This document shows, one piece after another, positions 1 through 8,560 of a stretch of 64,000 nucleotides of DNA. Position 1 is the stretch's first letter. Each line of letters opens with the position of its first letter. This DNA is from Promicromonospora soli (lineage in GTDB: Bacteria; Actinomycetota; Actinomycetes; Actinomycetales; Cellulomonadaceae), in contig NZ_BNAS01000001.1 of assembly GCF_014653785.1 (NCBI RefSeq), positions 372,001 through 436,000 of the forward strand. Reading direction: 5' to 3'. Under the pieces are notes generated by a model that worked only from the letters and a program-made list of their open reading frames with translations, was not told where the DNA came from and did no database searches. A program made the translations under genes and the position numbers.

Positions 1-458
1 ATCTCCCAGGTGGGGCGCCACGTGGCGCCGGGGGCGACCTCCTGGTGCGGCCCGCCGTCCATCGCGGCGGGCAGGTGCATGCCGTGCCAGTGCACGCTGG
101 TCGGCTCGCCGAGGTCGTTGGTGACCTCGACGGCGACCCGCTCGCCGCGCTCGGCGCGCAGCGTCGGCCCGAGGTAGGAGCCGTCGAAACCCCACGTCTC
201 GGTCTGGACGCCGGGCAGGAACTCCGTGGCGCCCTCCTGCGCGGTCAGGGAGAAGACGCGTGTGCCGTCCACGACGCGGGACGGCGCCAGCGGCGGGATG
301 GCGAGCTCGTTGGTGAACTCGGCCTCGTCCACCGGGGTGACCGAGCCCGGGATCGCGCCGCAGCCCGCGAGCGCGAGCGCGGCGAGACCGGCGACGAGCG
401 AGCCGACGGCGGTCCGCAGGTTCGCACGTCCGCGGCCCAAGGCAGGACGGCGGCTCAT
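1..458 (-). CDS. Multicopper oxidase, N-terminal part (runs off window)
   Basis: The visible 152 residues are the N-terminal part of a multicopper oxidase, an extracytoplasmic copper enzyme that oxidises phenols or metal ions with O2. A signal peptide ends in a lipobox-like LALAGC (Cys about residue 33), so the protein is probably a lipoprotein. The HWHGMH motif (His123 and His125) supplies type 2/3 copper ligands of the first cupredoxin domain. The C-terminal part with the type 1 copper site lies outside the window. The ATG overlaps the stop of the membrane protein read just before it (ATGA), so the two are translationally coupled. The substrate cannot be told from this part. Confidence 0.85.
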   Translation of the reverse strand, partial: MSRRPALGRGRANLRTAVGSLVAGLAALALAGCGAIPGSVTPVDEAEFTNELAIPPLAPSRVVDGTRVFSLTAQEGATEFLPGVQTETWGFDGSYLGPTLRAERGERVAVEVTNDLGEPTSVHWHGMHLPAAMDGGPHQEVAPGATWRPTWE

Positions 459-886
459 CGGACCGTCCCTCGCAGCCGCTGCACGCCTGCCGCGGCGAGG
501 CCGGCGATCGCACCCCACATCGCGTCGAAGAGCAGCGCCGGGACGATGGTCCACGCCGGGCCGCCGCCGGGACCGCCGAAGCCCGCGAGGACGGGGACCA
601 GCAGCCCGAGCGTCGTAGCGACGAGCCCGTAGGCGACGCCGGTGAGCGTGAGGGTGAGCACGGGCCGGGGCACCCGGCCAAGGCCGACCACCCCGATCCA
701 GACGACGGCGGTGATGCCGATGACGACGAACGCGCGGGGTGCCCCGGTGCCGAGGACGCCGGTCAGGCCGGTCAGCGGCCAGAGCAGGGCCATCGTGGAG
801 AGTCCGGCGACGACCCCCCACGGGACGGCCGCCGCGGTGGGCGGGGGCTGCGGCGTCGGCTGGAGCGGTAGCTGTCGTGATGTCAT
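455..886 (-). CDS. Small polytopic membrane protein
   Basis: This 143-residue protein has a Pro-rich N-terminus followed by about four hydrophobic segments with glycine-rich turns and a short basic tail. I do not recognise the family. The ATG at 886 was chosen over an upstream in-frame ATG at 922 because the extra residues are unlike the rest and would extend into the promoter shared with the divergent kinase gene. Its stop overlaps the start of the multicopper oxidase, so the two form an operon and it may act with that enzyme at the membrane. No catalytic motif is visible. Confidence 0.75.
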   Translation of the reverse strand: MTSRQLPLQPTPQPPPTAAAVPWGVVAGLSTMALLWPLTGLTGVLGTGAPRAFVVIGITAVVWIGVVGLGRVPRPVLTLTLTGVAYGLVATTLGLLVPVLAGFGGPGGGPAWTIVPALLFDAMWGAIAGLAAAGVQRLRGTVR

Positions 887-1018
887 GCCTCGACGGTGCC
901 CGCTGGGGCACCTGTCCCACATCGGCCCCGGATCGTCTCCTGATGTCGCCTGCGAGCGACACCACCCTGACTCCCACGGGCTGATGCCTCAGGGACTTCC
1001 CGTCCGTAGGGTGGCCGT

Positions 1019-2197
1019 GTGCCCGAGCAGAGTGCGGTCCCGCGGACCGTCGACCCGCGCGTCACCGACGTTGTCCTGGCACTGGCCATGGCCCTGGTGG
1101 TCGCCGTGGTCATCGCCGCGGACCCCGACGCCGAGCAGCACGCCGGCCCGGGAGCGTACCTGTTCGCGGCGGGTTTCGGGGCGCTGGTCCTGCTGCGGCG
1201 CAGGGCGCCGCGCACGGTGCTCGTGGTCACGGTGCTTGCCGTGTTCGCCTACTACACCTTGCAGTTCGCGCCGATCGGCATGGCCTTGCCCGCGGTCGCG
1301 GCGCTGTACTCGGCGGCGGAGCTGCGGCGCACCGGCTGGGCGGTCGGCGCGGGCGCCACGCTGGTGGCCGTCGCGACCTACTACCGGACCGTGGGCAATA
1401 CTCCCGAGGAGCAGCTGACGCCGTACGACCTGGTCACGAACCTGGCGCTGGTCGCGGCGGCGATCGCGCTCGGCGTGGCGGTTCGGCTGTCCCGCGAGGC
1501 ACGAGTGCACGAGGCGCGCGCCGCCGAGCAGCGGCTGCAGGCCGAGCGCCTGCGCATCGCCCGGGACCTGCACGACGTCATCGGGCACAACCTGTCGGTG
1601 ATCGCCCTGCACTCCGGGGTGGCCGCCGAGGCAGTGGGCCGGGACGACGACGCCGCCCGGGGCGCGCTCGAACACGTGCGGGAGGCGGCGTCGGGCACGC
1701 TGCACGAGCTCCGGTCGACCGTCCGGCTGCTACGCGGTTCGCCGGGCGGCTCGGCGGGCGGTCCGGCGGGCGGTTCGGCGGGCGGTTCCGCCTCGTCCGA
1801 GGCACCCGCACCGACCGGCCTGGCCGGCGTCGGCGCCCTGGTGCGGTCGGCGCAGGCGGCGGGCCTCGGCGTCGACGTCACGCTCGACGTGCCGCCCGGA
1901 CTGCTCGACGGCGCCATCGACGCGGCCGCCTACCGGATAGTGCAGGAGTCCCTGACCAACGTGCTGCGGCATGCCGCCGCAACGCACGTGGCGGTCTCCG
2001 TCCGGGTCACCGACGGTCGCCTCGTGCTTCGGGTGTCCGACGACGGCCGCGGGGCCGGCGCGGGCCTCGTCCCCGGCTCCGGCCTCTCGGGGATGCGCGA
2101 GCGGGTCGCCCTGCTCGGCGGCAGCCTGACCGCGGGCGACGCGCCGGGCCGCGGGTTCCGCGTGGCCGCCGACCTGCCCCTCCGGCTGGAAGCGTGA
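1019..2197 (+). CDS. DesK/NarX-type sensor histidine kinase
   Basis: This is a 392-residue membrane histidine kinase. Residues about 15-155 contain four or five hydrophobic segments with short loops, so it probably senses a membrane or envelope signal. A HisKA_3 dimerisation box follows with ARDLHDVIGHNL (phospho-acceptor His about 185), then a HATPase domain with an N-box near ESLTNVLRHA and a G-box DDGRGAGAG. Between the two lies a low-complexity Gly/Ser/Pro linker (about residues 240-262) made of repeated GGS/GGP units. The GTG start follows the divergent membrane-protein promoter. The response regulator starts 10 bp downstream, so this is a cognate pair. The signal is unknown. Confidence 0.9.
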   Translation: MPEQSAVPRTVDPRVTDVVLALAMALVVAVVIAADPDAEQHAGPGAYLFAAGFGALVLLRRRAPRTVLVVTVLAVFAYYTLQFAPIGMALPAVAALYSAAELRRTGWAVGAGATLVAVATYYRTVGNTPEEQLTPYDLVTNLALVAAAIALGVAVRLSREARVHEARAAEQRLQAERLRIARDLHDVIGHNLSVIALHSGVAAEAVGRDDDAARGALEHVREAASGTLHELRSTVRLLRGSPGGSAGGPAGGSAGGSASSEAPAPTGLAGVGALVRSAQAAGLGVDVTLDVPPGLLDGAIDAAAYRIVQESLTNVLRHAAATHVAVSVRVTDGRLVLRVSDDGRGAGAGLVPGSGLSGMRERVALLGGSLTAGDAPGRGFRVAADLPLRLEA

Positions 2198-2207
2198 GAC
2201 TGGTCCC

Positions 2208-2864
2208 ATGATCCGGATAGTGCTGGTCGACGACCAGGAGCTCGTGCGGACGGGCCTGCGCGCCCTCGCGGAGAGCGAGGGCGACATCACCGTCGTCGGC
2301 GAGGCGGCGGACGGGCGCTCCGGGGTGTCGCGCGTGCGGGAGCTGCGGCCCGACGTCGTCCTCATGGACATCCGGATGCCGAACCTGGACGGCCTGGCCG
2401 CCACCCGGGAGATCGTCGCCGACCCGGGCCTGGCCGGAACCCGGGTGCTCATCCTGACCACGTTCGACGAGGACGAGCACGTCTTCGAGGCCGTCCGGTC
2501 CGGGGCGGCCGGCTACCTGCTCAAGGACGTCGCGCCGGCCGAGCTGCGCCGCGCCGTCCGCGTGGTCGCGGCGGGCGACGCGCTGCTCGACCCGGCGGTC
2601 ACCGCCACGGTGCTGCGGGCCGTCGCCGCGAGCCCGGCACCCCGGTCCGCTGACGACCGGCTCGCCGGCCTCACCGAGCGCGAACGCGAGGTGCTGCAGC
2701 AGCTGGGCCGAGGGCTGACGAACGACGAGATCGCCCGCGAGCTCTACCTCAGCCCAGCCACCGCACGCACCTATGTGAGCCGGCTGCTGGCCAAGCTCGG
2801 CGCGCGGGACCGCGCGGCGCTGGTGATCCTCGCCTACGAGACGGGGCTCGTCAGAGCGCCTTGA
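2208..2864 (+). CDS. NarL/FixJ-type response regulator
   Basis: This is a 218-residue two-domain regulator. The receiver domain covers residues 1-120 with the acidic pair at Asp8/Asp9, phospho-acceptor Asp54 in VLMDIRMPN, and a Lys in YLLKDVAP. A LuxR-type helix-turn-helix follows (about 152-212, [15 protein letters not shown] then [17 protein letters not shown]). It is the partner of the kinase directly upstream and probably controls the divergent membrane-protein/multicopper-oxidase operon or distant genes. Its 3' end overlaps the convergent F420-dependent dehydrogenase gene by 14 bp. Confidence 0.93.
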   Translation: MIRIVLVDDQELVRTGLRALAESEGDITVVGEAADGRSGVSRVRELRPDVVLMDIRMPNLDGLAATREIVADPGLAGTRVLILTTFDEDEHVFEAVRSGAAGYLLKDVAPAELRRAVRVVAAGDALLDPAVTATVLRAVAASPAPRSADDRLAGLTEREREVLQQLGRGLTNDEIARELYLSPATARTYVSRLLAKLGARDRAALVILAYETGLVRAP

Positions 2865-3852
2865 GGCGTGGCAGGACGTCCTCGCTGAACTGCGTGAGGA
2901 ACCGCTCCTGGTCGTGGCCGGGGCCGTGCACCACGAGGTGGTTCAGGCCGGCGTCGACATAGGGCTTGATCATCTCGACGGCCTGCTCCGGGTCGGACGC
3001 GACGATCCAGCGCTTCGCGACCTGCTCGATCGGCAGCTCGTCCGCCAGGCGTTCCATCTCCGTCGCCGAGTGGACGCTGTGCTTCTGCTCCGGCGTCAGC
3101 GACAGCGGCGCCCAGAACCGCGTGTTCTCCAGCGCGGTGGCGGCGTCGCGGTCGTAGGAGATCTTGATCTCGATCATCTTGTCGATGTCGGCAGCGTCGC
3201 GCTCCGCCTTGGCGGCGCCCTCCGCGACGGCGGGCAGCAGCTTCTCCGTGTACAGGTCCATGCCCTTGCCGGACGTGCAGATGAAGCCGTCGCCCGCGCG
3301 CCCCGCGTACCTGGCCACGAGCGGGCCGCCCGCCGCGATGTAGACGGGCACGGGGTTCTCCGGCCGGTCGTAGATCTGGGCGCCGACCAGCTCGTAGTAG
3401 TCGCCCTTGAAGTCCACGCTGTCCTCGGTCCAGAGGGCCCGCATGAGTTCCACGGCCTCGCGCAGGCGCGCGAACCGCTCCTTGAACTCGGGCCACTCGC
3501 GGCCCGAGACGGCTATCTCGTTGAGCGCCTCGCCCGTCCCGACGCCGAGGATCACGCGGTTATCGGTGAGCAGGGCGAGGCTCGCGAACGTCTGCGCGAT
3601 CACCGCGGGGTTGTAGCGGAAGGTGGGGGTCAGCACGCTCGTGCCGAGCTGGATGCGGGAGGTGCGCTCGCCCGCCGCGGCGAGCCAGGCGAGGGCCGAC
3701 GGCGCATGGCCCCCCTCGTGCCGCCACGGCAGGAAGTGGTCGGAGACCATCGCGCTGTCCAGTCCCACCTCCTCGGCGCGTACTGCGAGCTCAACCAGCT
3801 CGCGCGGCCCGAACTGCTCGGCGGACGCCTTGTAACCGATCTTCAGAGTCAC
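2851..3852 (-). CDS. fgd: F420-dependent glucose-6-phosphate dehydrogenase
   Basis: This 333-residue luciferase-like (LLM) TIM-barrel protein closely resembles mycobacterial Fgd1 from memory: the [11 protein letters not shown] start, [42 protein letters not shown] and [14 protein letters not shown] all match. It oxidises glucose 6-phosphate to 6-phosphogluconolactone and reduces coenzyme F420, feeding F420H2-dependent reductases. The length matches the family (about 336). It is convergent with the response regulator and 83 bp downstream of the HMG-CoA lyase gene on the same strand, but it has no obvious role in leucine catabolism. Confidence 0.93.
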   Translation of the reverse strand: MTLKIGYKASAEQFGPRELVELAVRAEEVGLDSAMVSDHFLPWRHEGGHAPSALAWLAAAGERTSRIQLGTSVLTPTFRYNPAVIAQTFASLALLTDNRVILGVGTGEALNEIAVSGREWPEFKERFARLREAVELMRALWTEDSVDFKGDYYELVGAQIYDRPENPVPVYIAAGGPLVARYAGRAGDGFICTSGKGMDLYTEKLLPAVAEGAAKAERDAADIDKMIEIKISYDRDAATALENTRFWAPLSLTPEQKHSVHSATEMERLADELPIEQVAKRWIVASDPEQAVEMIKPYVDAGLNHLVVHGPGHDQERFLTQFSEDVLPRLKAL

Positions 3853-3935
3853 GCCTCAGACCCTACGCTCGATCACCGACACACAAACCCGGTGGTCGCG
3901 CAGATCACATCCGGCCAGGTCAACGTGTCAGACGG

Positions 3936-4910
3936 TCACCGGCGGGCGGCGGGCTGAGCTGGAGTACCCCGCAACGCCTGGTAGGCGCGGCTGACCGGCG
4001 CGTGGTCCAGGTGAGGCTCCAGCCAGGCGCTGGTCTCCACCAGCCGCGGCAGGGAGACGCCGGTGCGGATCCCGAGTCCCTCCAGCATCCAGAGCAGGTC
4101 CTCCGTGGCGAGGTTCCCTGTGGCCGACTCCGCGTACGGGCACCCGCCGAGCCCGCCCGCGGACGTGTCGAACGTCGTCACCCCGTGCCGCAGCGCCGCG
4201 GCGACGTTGCCGAGCGCCTGACCGTAGGTGTCGTGTGCGTGCAGCGCGAGAACGTCGTCGGGCAGGCCCGCCTCGTTCAGCGCGTCCAGGAGTGCCACGA
4301 CATGCCCCGGCGTCCCGACGCCGATCGTGTCCCCGAGCGAGAGCTGTTCCGCCCCGAGGTCCATGAGCCGCTTGCCTGCCGCGACCACCTGGTCCAGCGG
4401 GACGTCGCCCTCCCACGGGTCGCCGAAGCACATCGAGACGTACGCCCGCACCCGCATCCCGGCCGCCCGCGCCCGCGCCACCACCGGCTCGAACATCGCG
4501 TACTGCTCGTCCAGGGACCGGTTCAGGTTCCGGCGCGCGAACGAGTCGGTAGCGCTGGCGAAGACCGCGATGTGCCGCAGCCCCAGGTCGTAGGCGCGTT
4601 CCAGGCCGCGCTCGTTCGGCACGAGCACCGGCAGGTCGTAGGCGCGGTCGCCGAGGCGCCGCACCAGGGCGGCCACCACCTCCTCGGCGTCGGCCAGCTG
4701 GGGCACCCAGCGCGGGTGCACGAGGCTCGTGGCCTCCACGTACGGCAGGCCGGCGTCGAGCAGCCGCTCGACCAGGTCGACCTTCACCGCGGTCGGGACC
4801 ACGGCCTTCTCGTTCTGCAGCCCGTCGCGCGGGCCCACCTCGTAGATGGTGACGCGGTCGGGCAGGCTCGGGTCGGGCACCACCTGGGGCCTGCGGACCT
4901 GCTCAGACAT
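3936..4910 (-). CDS. Hydroxymethylglutaryl-CoA lyase
   Basis: This 324-residue TIM-barrel enzyme of the HMGL-like family cleaves 3-hydroxy-3-methylglutaryl-CoA to acetyl-CoA and acetoacetate, the last step of leucine degradation. Visible motifs are YEVGPRDGLQNEK at the N-terminus (metal and substrate site), LHAHDTYGQALGN (metal-binding His pair) and the catalytic-loop GGLGGCPYAESATGN with the active-site Cys. The ATG at 4910 overlaps the end of the carboxylase alpha gene by 8 bp, so the two are co-translated. The longer in-frame extension is just antisense-like low-complexity sequence. It is the last gene of the carboxylase operon. Confidence 0.93.
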   Translation of the reverse strand: MSEQVRRPQVVPDPSLPDRVTIYEVGPRDGLQNEKAVVPTAVKVDLVERLLDAGLPYVEATSLVHPRWVPQLADAEEVVAALVRRLGDRAYDLPVLVPNERGLERAYDLGLRHIAVFASATDSFARRNLNRSLDEQYAMFEPVVARARAAGMRVRAYVSMCFGDPWEGDVPLDQVVAAGKRLMDLGAEQLSLGDTIGVGTPGHVVALLDALNEAGLPDDVLALHAHDTYGQALGNVAAALRHGVTTFDTSAGGLGGCPYAESATGNLATEDLLWMLEGLGIRTGVSLPRLVETSAWLEPHLDHAPVSRAYQALRGTPAQPAARR

Positions 4911-6948
4911 CGGAAGCCTCCTTCTCGTCCGGGGTCGCCTCGATCTCGAAGAGCACCTGCCGCGCCGCCACCTGCTCCCCCGCCGCAGCGCGCACGCGCA
5001 CCACACCGGCCGACGGCGCCACGAGCGACACCTCCATCTTCATCGCCTCCAGCACGCCGAGCGACTGCCCGGCGGTCACCTGCTCGCCGTCGCGCACCTC
5101 GACACGGGCCAGCGAGCCGGGCATCGCGGCGACCACCACGCCGTCGGACAGCTCGGCCCCCGCGACGCTCGACGCGCCCGGCCGGACGAACCGGAACGTG
5201 TGCCCGCGGGTGCTCACCTCCACGGACCGCGGACGGACGTCGATCGCGAACCGTGCGGCGACTCCGTCCAGCTCCAGCAGGCCCTCACCGTCCGCTCCGC
5301 CCACGGCGCGGCACGACGTCGGAGTCTCGCCGTCGCGGCGCACCTCGCCCCTGCCGATGCTCACCCGGAGCACCGCGTCGTCGAGCTCGACCCACGTGTC
5401 GGCGGGCGGCCCGCCGAGCCGCCACCCGTCGCCTCCGTCTCGCGCTGCTGCCGCCGCGATCGCCCAGGCCGCCGCGACGAGCGCGGGCCCCGGGTCCGGA
5501 GCGGGCAGCGGATGCGTGTCCAGCCACGCGGTGTGCACCTCGCCGTCGCGGAACGCGTCGGAGTCCGCGAGCGCCCGGACGAACCCGGTGTTGGTGACCA
5601 GGCCGCCGATCGCGGTCGCGTCGAGCGCGTCCACGAGGCCGCGTCGGGCGGCCTCCCGGTCGGCGCCGCGGGCGATGACCTTGCCGACCATGGGGTCGTA
5701 CGCGGCAGGCACGACCGTGCCGTCCTCGATGCCGGCCTCCACCCGCACGGTGCTCCCATTGGTCCCGGTGGTCGAGCCTGTCGAGCCAGCCGTTCCCGTA
5801 GCCGCCGGCCACCGCACGCGGGTGGCGGTCCCGGCCTGCGGCAGGAACCCGCCGAACGCGTCCTCTGCATAGATCCGCGCCTCGATCGCGTGGCCGACGA
5901 CGACGACGTCGTCCTGCGCGAAGTCCAGCTCCTCCCCGGCCGCCACCCGGAGCTGCTGCTCGACGAGGTCGATCCGTTCGCCGCGCACCCGGACGACCTC
6001 CTCGGTGACGGGGTGCTCGACCTGGAGGCGGGTGTTCATCTCGAGGAACCAGGCGCCCTCGGGGGTCGAGCCTGCCTCCACCAGGAACTCCGCCGTCCCG
6101 ACGCCGGTGTACCCGACCTCCTGGGCCAGGCGGACGGCCCACTTGTACAGCGACTCGCGCACGACGGGGTCGAGATCGGGCGCCGGCGCCTCCTCCAGGA
6201 CCTTCTGGTGCCGGCGCTGGGCGGAGCAGTCCCGCTCGTGGAGGTGGAGCACGTTCCCGTGCTCGTCGGCGAGGATCTGCACCTCGACATGGCGGCCCCG
6301 CTCGATGTAACGCTCCAGCAGCACGGTGTCGTCGCCGAACGCGGCCGCTGCCTCACGGCGGGCGGCCGCGACGGCGGGGCCGAGCTCGTCCTGGCTGCGC
6401 ACGATGCGCATGCCCTTGCCCCCGCCGCCGGCCGCGGCTTTGACGAGCAGGGGGAACCCCCCGCCTATCGAGCCCTCCCCGCTGGTCGCGTCTGTCGAGA
6501 CCCCGGTCTCGAGCGGGTCCTGAGCCTGTCGAAGGGCAACCTGCGAAAGGACCGGCACTCCCGCGGCCACGGCGATCCTCCGCGCCGTGTCCTTGCGGCC
6601 CATGGCGTCCATCGCCTTTGGCGGCGGCCCCACCCAGGTCAGCCCGGCGCCGATGACGGCGCGAGCGAAATCGGCCTGCTCGGACAGGAACCCGTAACCG
6701 GGGTGGACGGCGTCGGCGCCGGTCTCCTTCGCGGCCGCGATCATCGCGGGGATCGACAGATAGGACTCGGCAGCCGACGTCGGTCCGAGGCGCACGGCGA
6801 CGTCGGCGGCCCGGGTGTGCGGGGCGGCCCGGTCGGCGTCGGAGTAGACCGCGACGGTGCGCAGGCCGAGGCGACGGGCGGTGCGGATGATCCGCAGGGC
6901 GATCTCGCCGCGGTTGGCGACAAGCAAGGTGTGTATCGGGGTGCGCAT
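4903..6948 (-). CDS. Acyl-CoA (methylcrotonyl-CoA) carboxylase alpha subunit, biotin carboxylase-BCCP
   Basis: This 681-residue biotin-dependent subunit has a biotin carboxylase domain at the N-terminus (LLVANRGEIALRIIRTARRLG), an ATP-grasp glycine loop KAAAGGGGKGMR, the EMNTRLQVEHPVTE signature, and a C-terminal biotinyl domain with the acceptor Lys in LEAMKMEV. With the beta subunit encoded just upstream it should carboxylate 3-methylcrotonyl-CoA. Two segments of the ATP-grasp/linker region look like in-frame insertions from a dispersed repeat (about 5755-5815 and 6464-6550; see findings). The ATG at 6948 is chosen; a GTG at 6957 that overlaps the previous stop (GTGA) is the alternative. 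The substrate is inferred from the HMG-CoA lyase and dehydrogenase neighbours. Confidence 0.92.
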   Translation of the reverse strand: MRTPIHTLLVANRGEIALRIIRTARRLGLRTVAVYSDADRAAPHTRAADVAVRLGPTSAAESYLSIPAMIAAAKETGADAVHPGYGFLSEQADFARAVIGAGLTWVGPPPKAMDAMGRKDTARRIAVAAGVPVLSQVALRQAQDPLETGVSTDATSGEGSIGGGFPLLVKAAAGGGGKGMRIVRSQDELGPAVAAARREAAAAFGDDTVLLERYIERGRHVEVQILADEHGNVLHLHERDCSAQRRHQKVLEEAPAPDLDPVVRESLYKWAVRLAQEVGYTGVGTAEFLVEAGSTPEGAWFLEMNTRLQVEHPVTEEVVRVRGERIDLVEQQLRVAAGEELDFAQDDVVVVGHAIEARIYAEDAFGGFLPQAGTATRVRWPAATGTAGSTGSTTGTNGSTVRVEAGIEDGTVVPAAYDPMVGKVIARGADREAARRGLVDALDATAIGGLVTNTGFVRALADSDAFRDGEVHTAWLDTHPLPAPDPGPALVAAAWAIAAAAARDGGDGWRLGGPPADTWVELDDAVLRVSIGRGEVRRDGETPTSCRAVGGADGEGLLELDGVAARFAIDVRPRSVEVSTRGHTFRFVRPGASSVAGAELSDGVVVAAMPGSLARVEVRDGEQVTAGQSLGVLEAMKMEVSLVAPSAGVVRVRAAAGEQVAARQVLFEIEATPDEKEASDV
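5767..5787. repeat. REP-like short repeat inside the carboxylase gene
   Basis: GGTCGAGCCTGTCGAG, an imperfect direct repeat of GTCGAGCC/TGTCGAGCC, encodes Thr/Gly/Ser-rich residues that interrupt the conserved biotin carboxylase sequence between TRVRWP and VRVEAGIEDG. Repeats of this kind are common between genes in actinobacteria. Here it is read as coding sequence. Confidence 0.5.
6515..6536. repeat. REP-like short repeat inside the carboxylase gene
   Basis: The segment contains GGTCCTGAGCCTGTCGAAGG, which reads CCTTCGACAGGCTCAGGACC on the other strand, a familiar extragenic REP-type core of GC-rich bacteria. It encodes the foreign-looking LRQAQDPLETGV stretch of the ATP-grasp domain. Confidence 0.6.
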
Positions 6949-6953
6949 CTCGA

Positions 6954-8525
6954 TCACATCCGGAAGATGCCGTAGGACGGCTCGGGGATCGGGGCGCCGG
7001 CAGCGGCGGCCAGGCCGAGCGCGAGGACGCGGCGGGTGTCGGCGGGGTCGATGACGCCGTCGTCCCAGAGGCGGGCGGTGGCGTAGTAGGGGTTGCCCTG
7101 GGCCTCGTACTGGGCCCGGATCGGGTCCTTGAACGCCTCCACCTCGGCGGCGGGGGCGTCGGCGAGCTCCCGGCGCACGGTCGCGAGGACCGACGCCGCC
7201 TGCTCGCCGCCCATGACGGAGATGCGGGCGCCCGGCCACATCCACAGGAACCTGGGGTCGTAGGCGCGGCCGCTCATCCCGTAGTTCCCGGCGCCGAACG
7301 AACCGCCGAGCACCACGGTGAACCGCGGGACGGAGGTGCAGGCCACGGCGGTGACGAGCTTGGCGCCGTCCTTCGCGATGCCGCGGTTCTCGTACTCCTT
7401 GCCGACCATGAACCCGGCGATGTTCTGCAGGAACACCAGCGGTATGCGCCGCTGGTCGCACAGCTGCACGAAGTGCGCGCCCTTGAGCGCCGACTCCGAG
7501 AACAGGATGCCGTTGTTCGCGATGATCCCGACCTGGTAGCCGTCGATGCGGGCGAACCCGCACACCAGCGTCTCGCCGTACCGGGCCTTGAACTCGGCGA
7601 GCTGGGAGCCGTCGACGATCCGCCGGATCACGTCGCGCACGTCGTAGGGGGTGCGCGGGTCGGAGGGGACGTCGTAGAGCCCGTCGGGGTCCAGCTCGGG
7701 CTCCTCGGACTGGGCGCGGTCCAGGCTCGGCGGGGCGGCCCGGGTGGTGCCGATGATCTCGCGCACGATGCGCAGGGCGTGCGCGTCGTCGTCGGCCAGG
7801 TGGTCCGCCACGCCCGACGTCGTGGTGTGCACCAGGCCACCGCCGAGCTCCTCGGCCGTGACCACCTCGCCCGTCGCGGCCTGCACCAGGGGCGGGCCGC
7901 CGAGGAAGATGGTGCCCTGGTCCCGCACGATGACCGCCTCGTCGCTCATGGCCGGCACGTACGCGCCGCCCGCGGTGCAGGAGCCCATGACAGCCGCTAC
8001 CTGTGGGATGCCCCGCGCGGACAGGTTCGCCTGGTTGTAGAAGATGCGTCCGAAGTGCTCGCGGTCGGGGAACACCTCGTCCTGCATCGGCAGGTACGCG
8101 CCGCCGGAGTCGACGAGGTAGACGCACGGCAGGTTGTTCTCGGCGGCCACCTGCTGCGCGCGCAGGTGCTTCTTCACCGTCACCGGGTAGTAGGTGCCGC
8201 CCTTGACGGTGGCGTCGTTGGCGACGACCACGCACTCGCGCCCCGCCACCCGGCCGATCCCCGTGACGATGCCCGCGCTGGGCACCGCCCACTCGCCGCC
8301 GTACATGTCGTAGGCCGCCAGGGCCCCGATCTCCAGGAAGGCGCTGCCCGGGTCGAGCAGCCGGTCCACGCGGTCGCGGGCGAGCAGCTTGCCGCGCCCG
8401 GTATGACGTGCGCGCGCCTCGGGCGATCCGCCCTGGCGCACGCGTGCCATCCGCTCCCTCAGCTGCGCGGTCAGGGTGCGCAGATCCGTTCCAACACCAA
8501 CGTCGGTGGCCATGTCAGGCAGCAT
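6954..8525 (-). CDS. Acyl-CoA (methylcrotonyl-CoA) carboxylase carboxyltransferase subunit
   Basis: This 523-residue carboxyltransferase has two crotonase-like halves. It transfers CO2 from biotin to 3-methylcrotonyl-CoA. MCC-beta-type features are [73 protein letters not shown] and the oxyanion-hole [19 protein letters not shown]. The length is typical. A second ATG at 8513 could be the true start; 8525 is listed because it retains a GGCGGA-like upstream element. An 18-bp palindrome ends 8 bp upstream of this start, so a TetR-family repressor probably controls the gene. It is first in the operon with the alpha subunit and HMG-CoA lyase. Confidence 0.92.
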   Translation of the reverse strand: MLPDMATDVGVGTDLRTLTAQLRERMARVRQGGSPEARARHTGRGKLLARDRVDRLLDPGSAFLEIGALAAYDMYGGEWAVPSAGIVTGIGRVAGRECVVVANDATVKGGTYYPVTVKKHLRAQQVAAENNLPCVYLVDSGGAYLPMQDEVFPDREHFGRIFYNQANLSARGIPQVAAVMGSCTAGGAYVPAMSDEAVIVRDQGTIFLGGPPLVQAATGEVVTAEELGGGLVHTTTSGVADHLADDDAHALRIVREIIGTTRAAPPSLDRAQSEEPELDPDGLYDVPSDPRTPYDVRDVIRRIVDGSQLAEFKARYGETLVCGFARIDGYQVGIIANNGILFSESALKGAHFVQLCDQRRIPLVFLQNIAGFMVGKEYENRGIAKDGAKLVTAVACTSVPRFTVVLGGSFGAGNYGMSGRAYDPRFLWMWPGARISVMGGEQAASVLATVRRELADAPAAEVEAFKDPIRAQYEAQGNPYYATARLWDDGVIDPADTRRVLALGLAAAAGAPIPEPSYGIFRM

Positions 8526-8533
8526 AGTCCGCC

Positions 8534-8551
8534 GGTTAACGATCGTTAACC
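8534..8551. promoter_or_regulatory. Palindromic operator (TetR-type) before the carboxylase operon
   Basis: GGTTAACGATCGTTAACC is a perfect 18-bp palindrome directly upstream of the carboxylase beta start. The same GGTTAA-N6-TTAACC layout recurs at 13615-13632 in front of the acyl-CoA dehydrogenase. The TetR gene at 11842-12426 is the obvious candidate binder. Confidence 0.75.
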
Positions 8552-8560
8552 CCAGCGGTC

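Noticed and set aside
6954-8292. Reading of the carboxylase alpha frame as one 1129-residue protein through the beta gene
   Set aside because: The upstream part is the shifted frame of the beta subunit and has Arg/Gly/His-rich sequence without any conserved motif; the alpha subunit begins at 6948.
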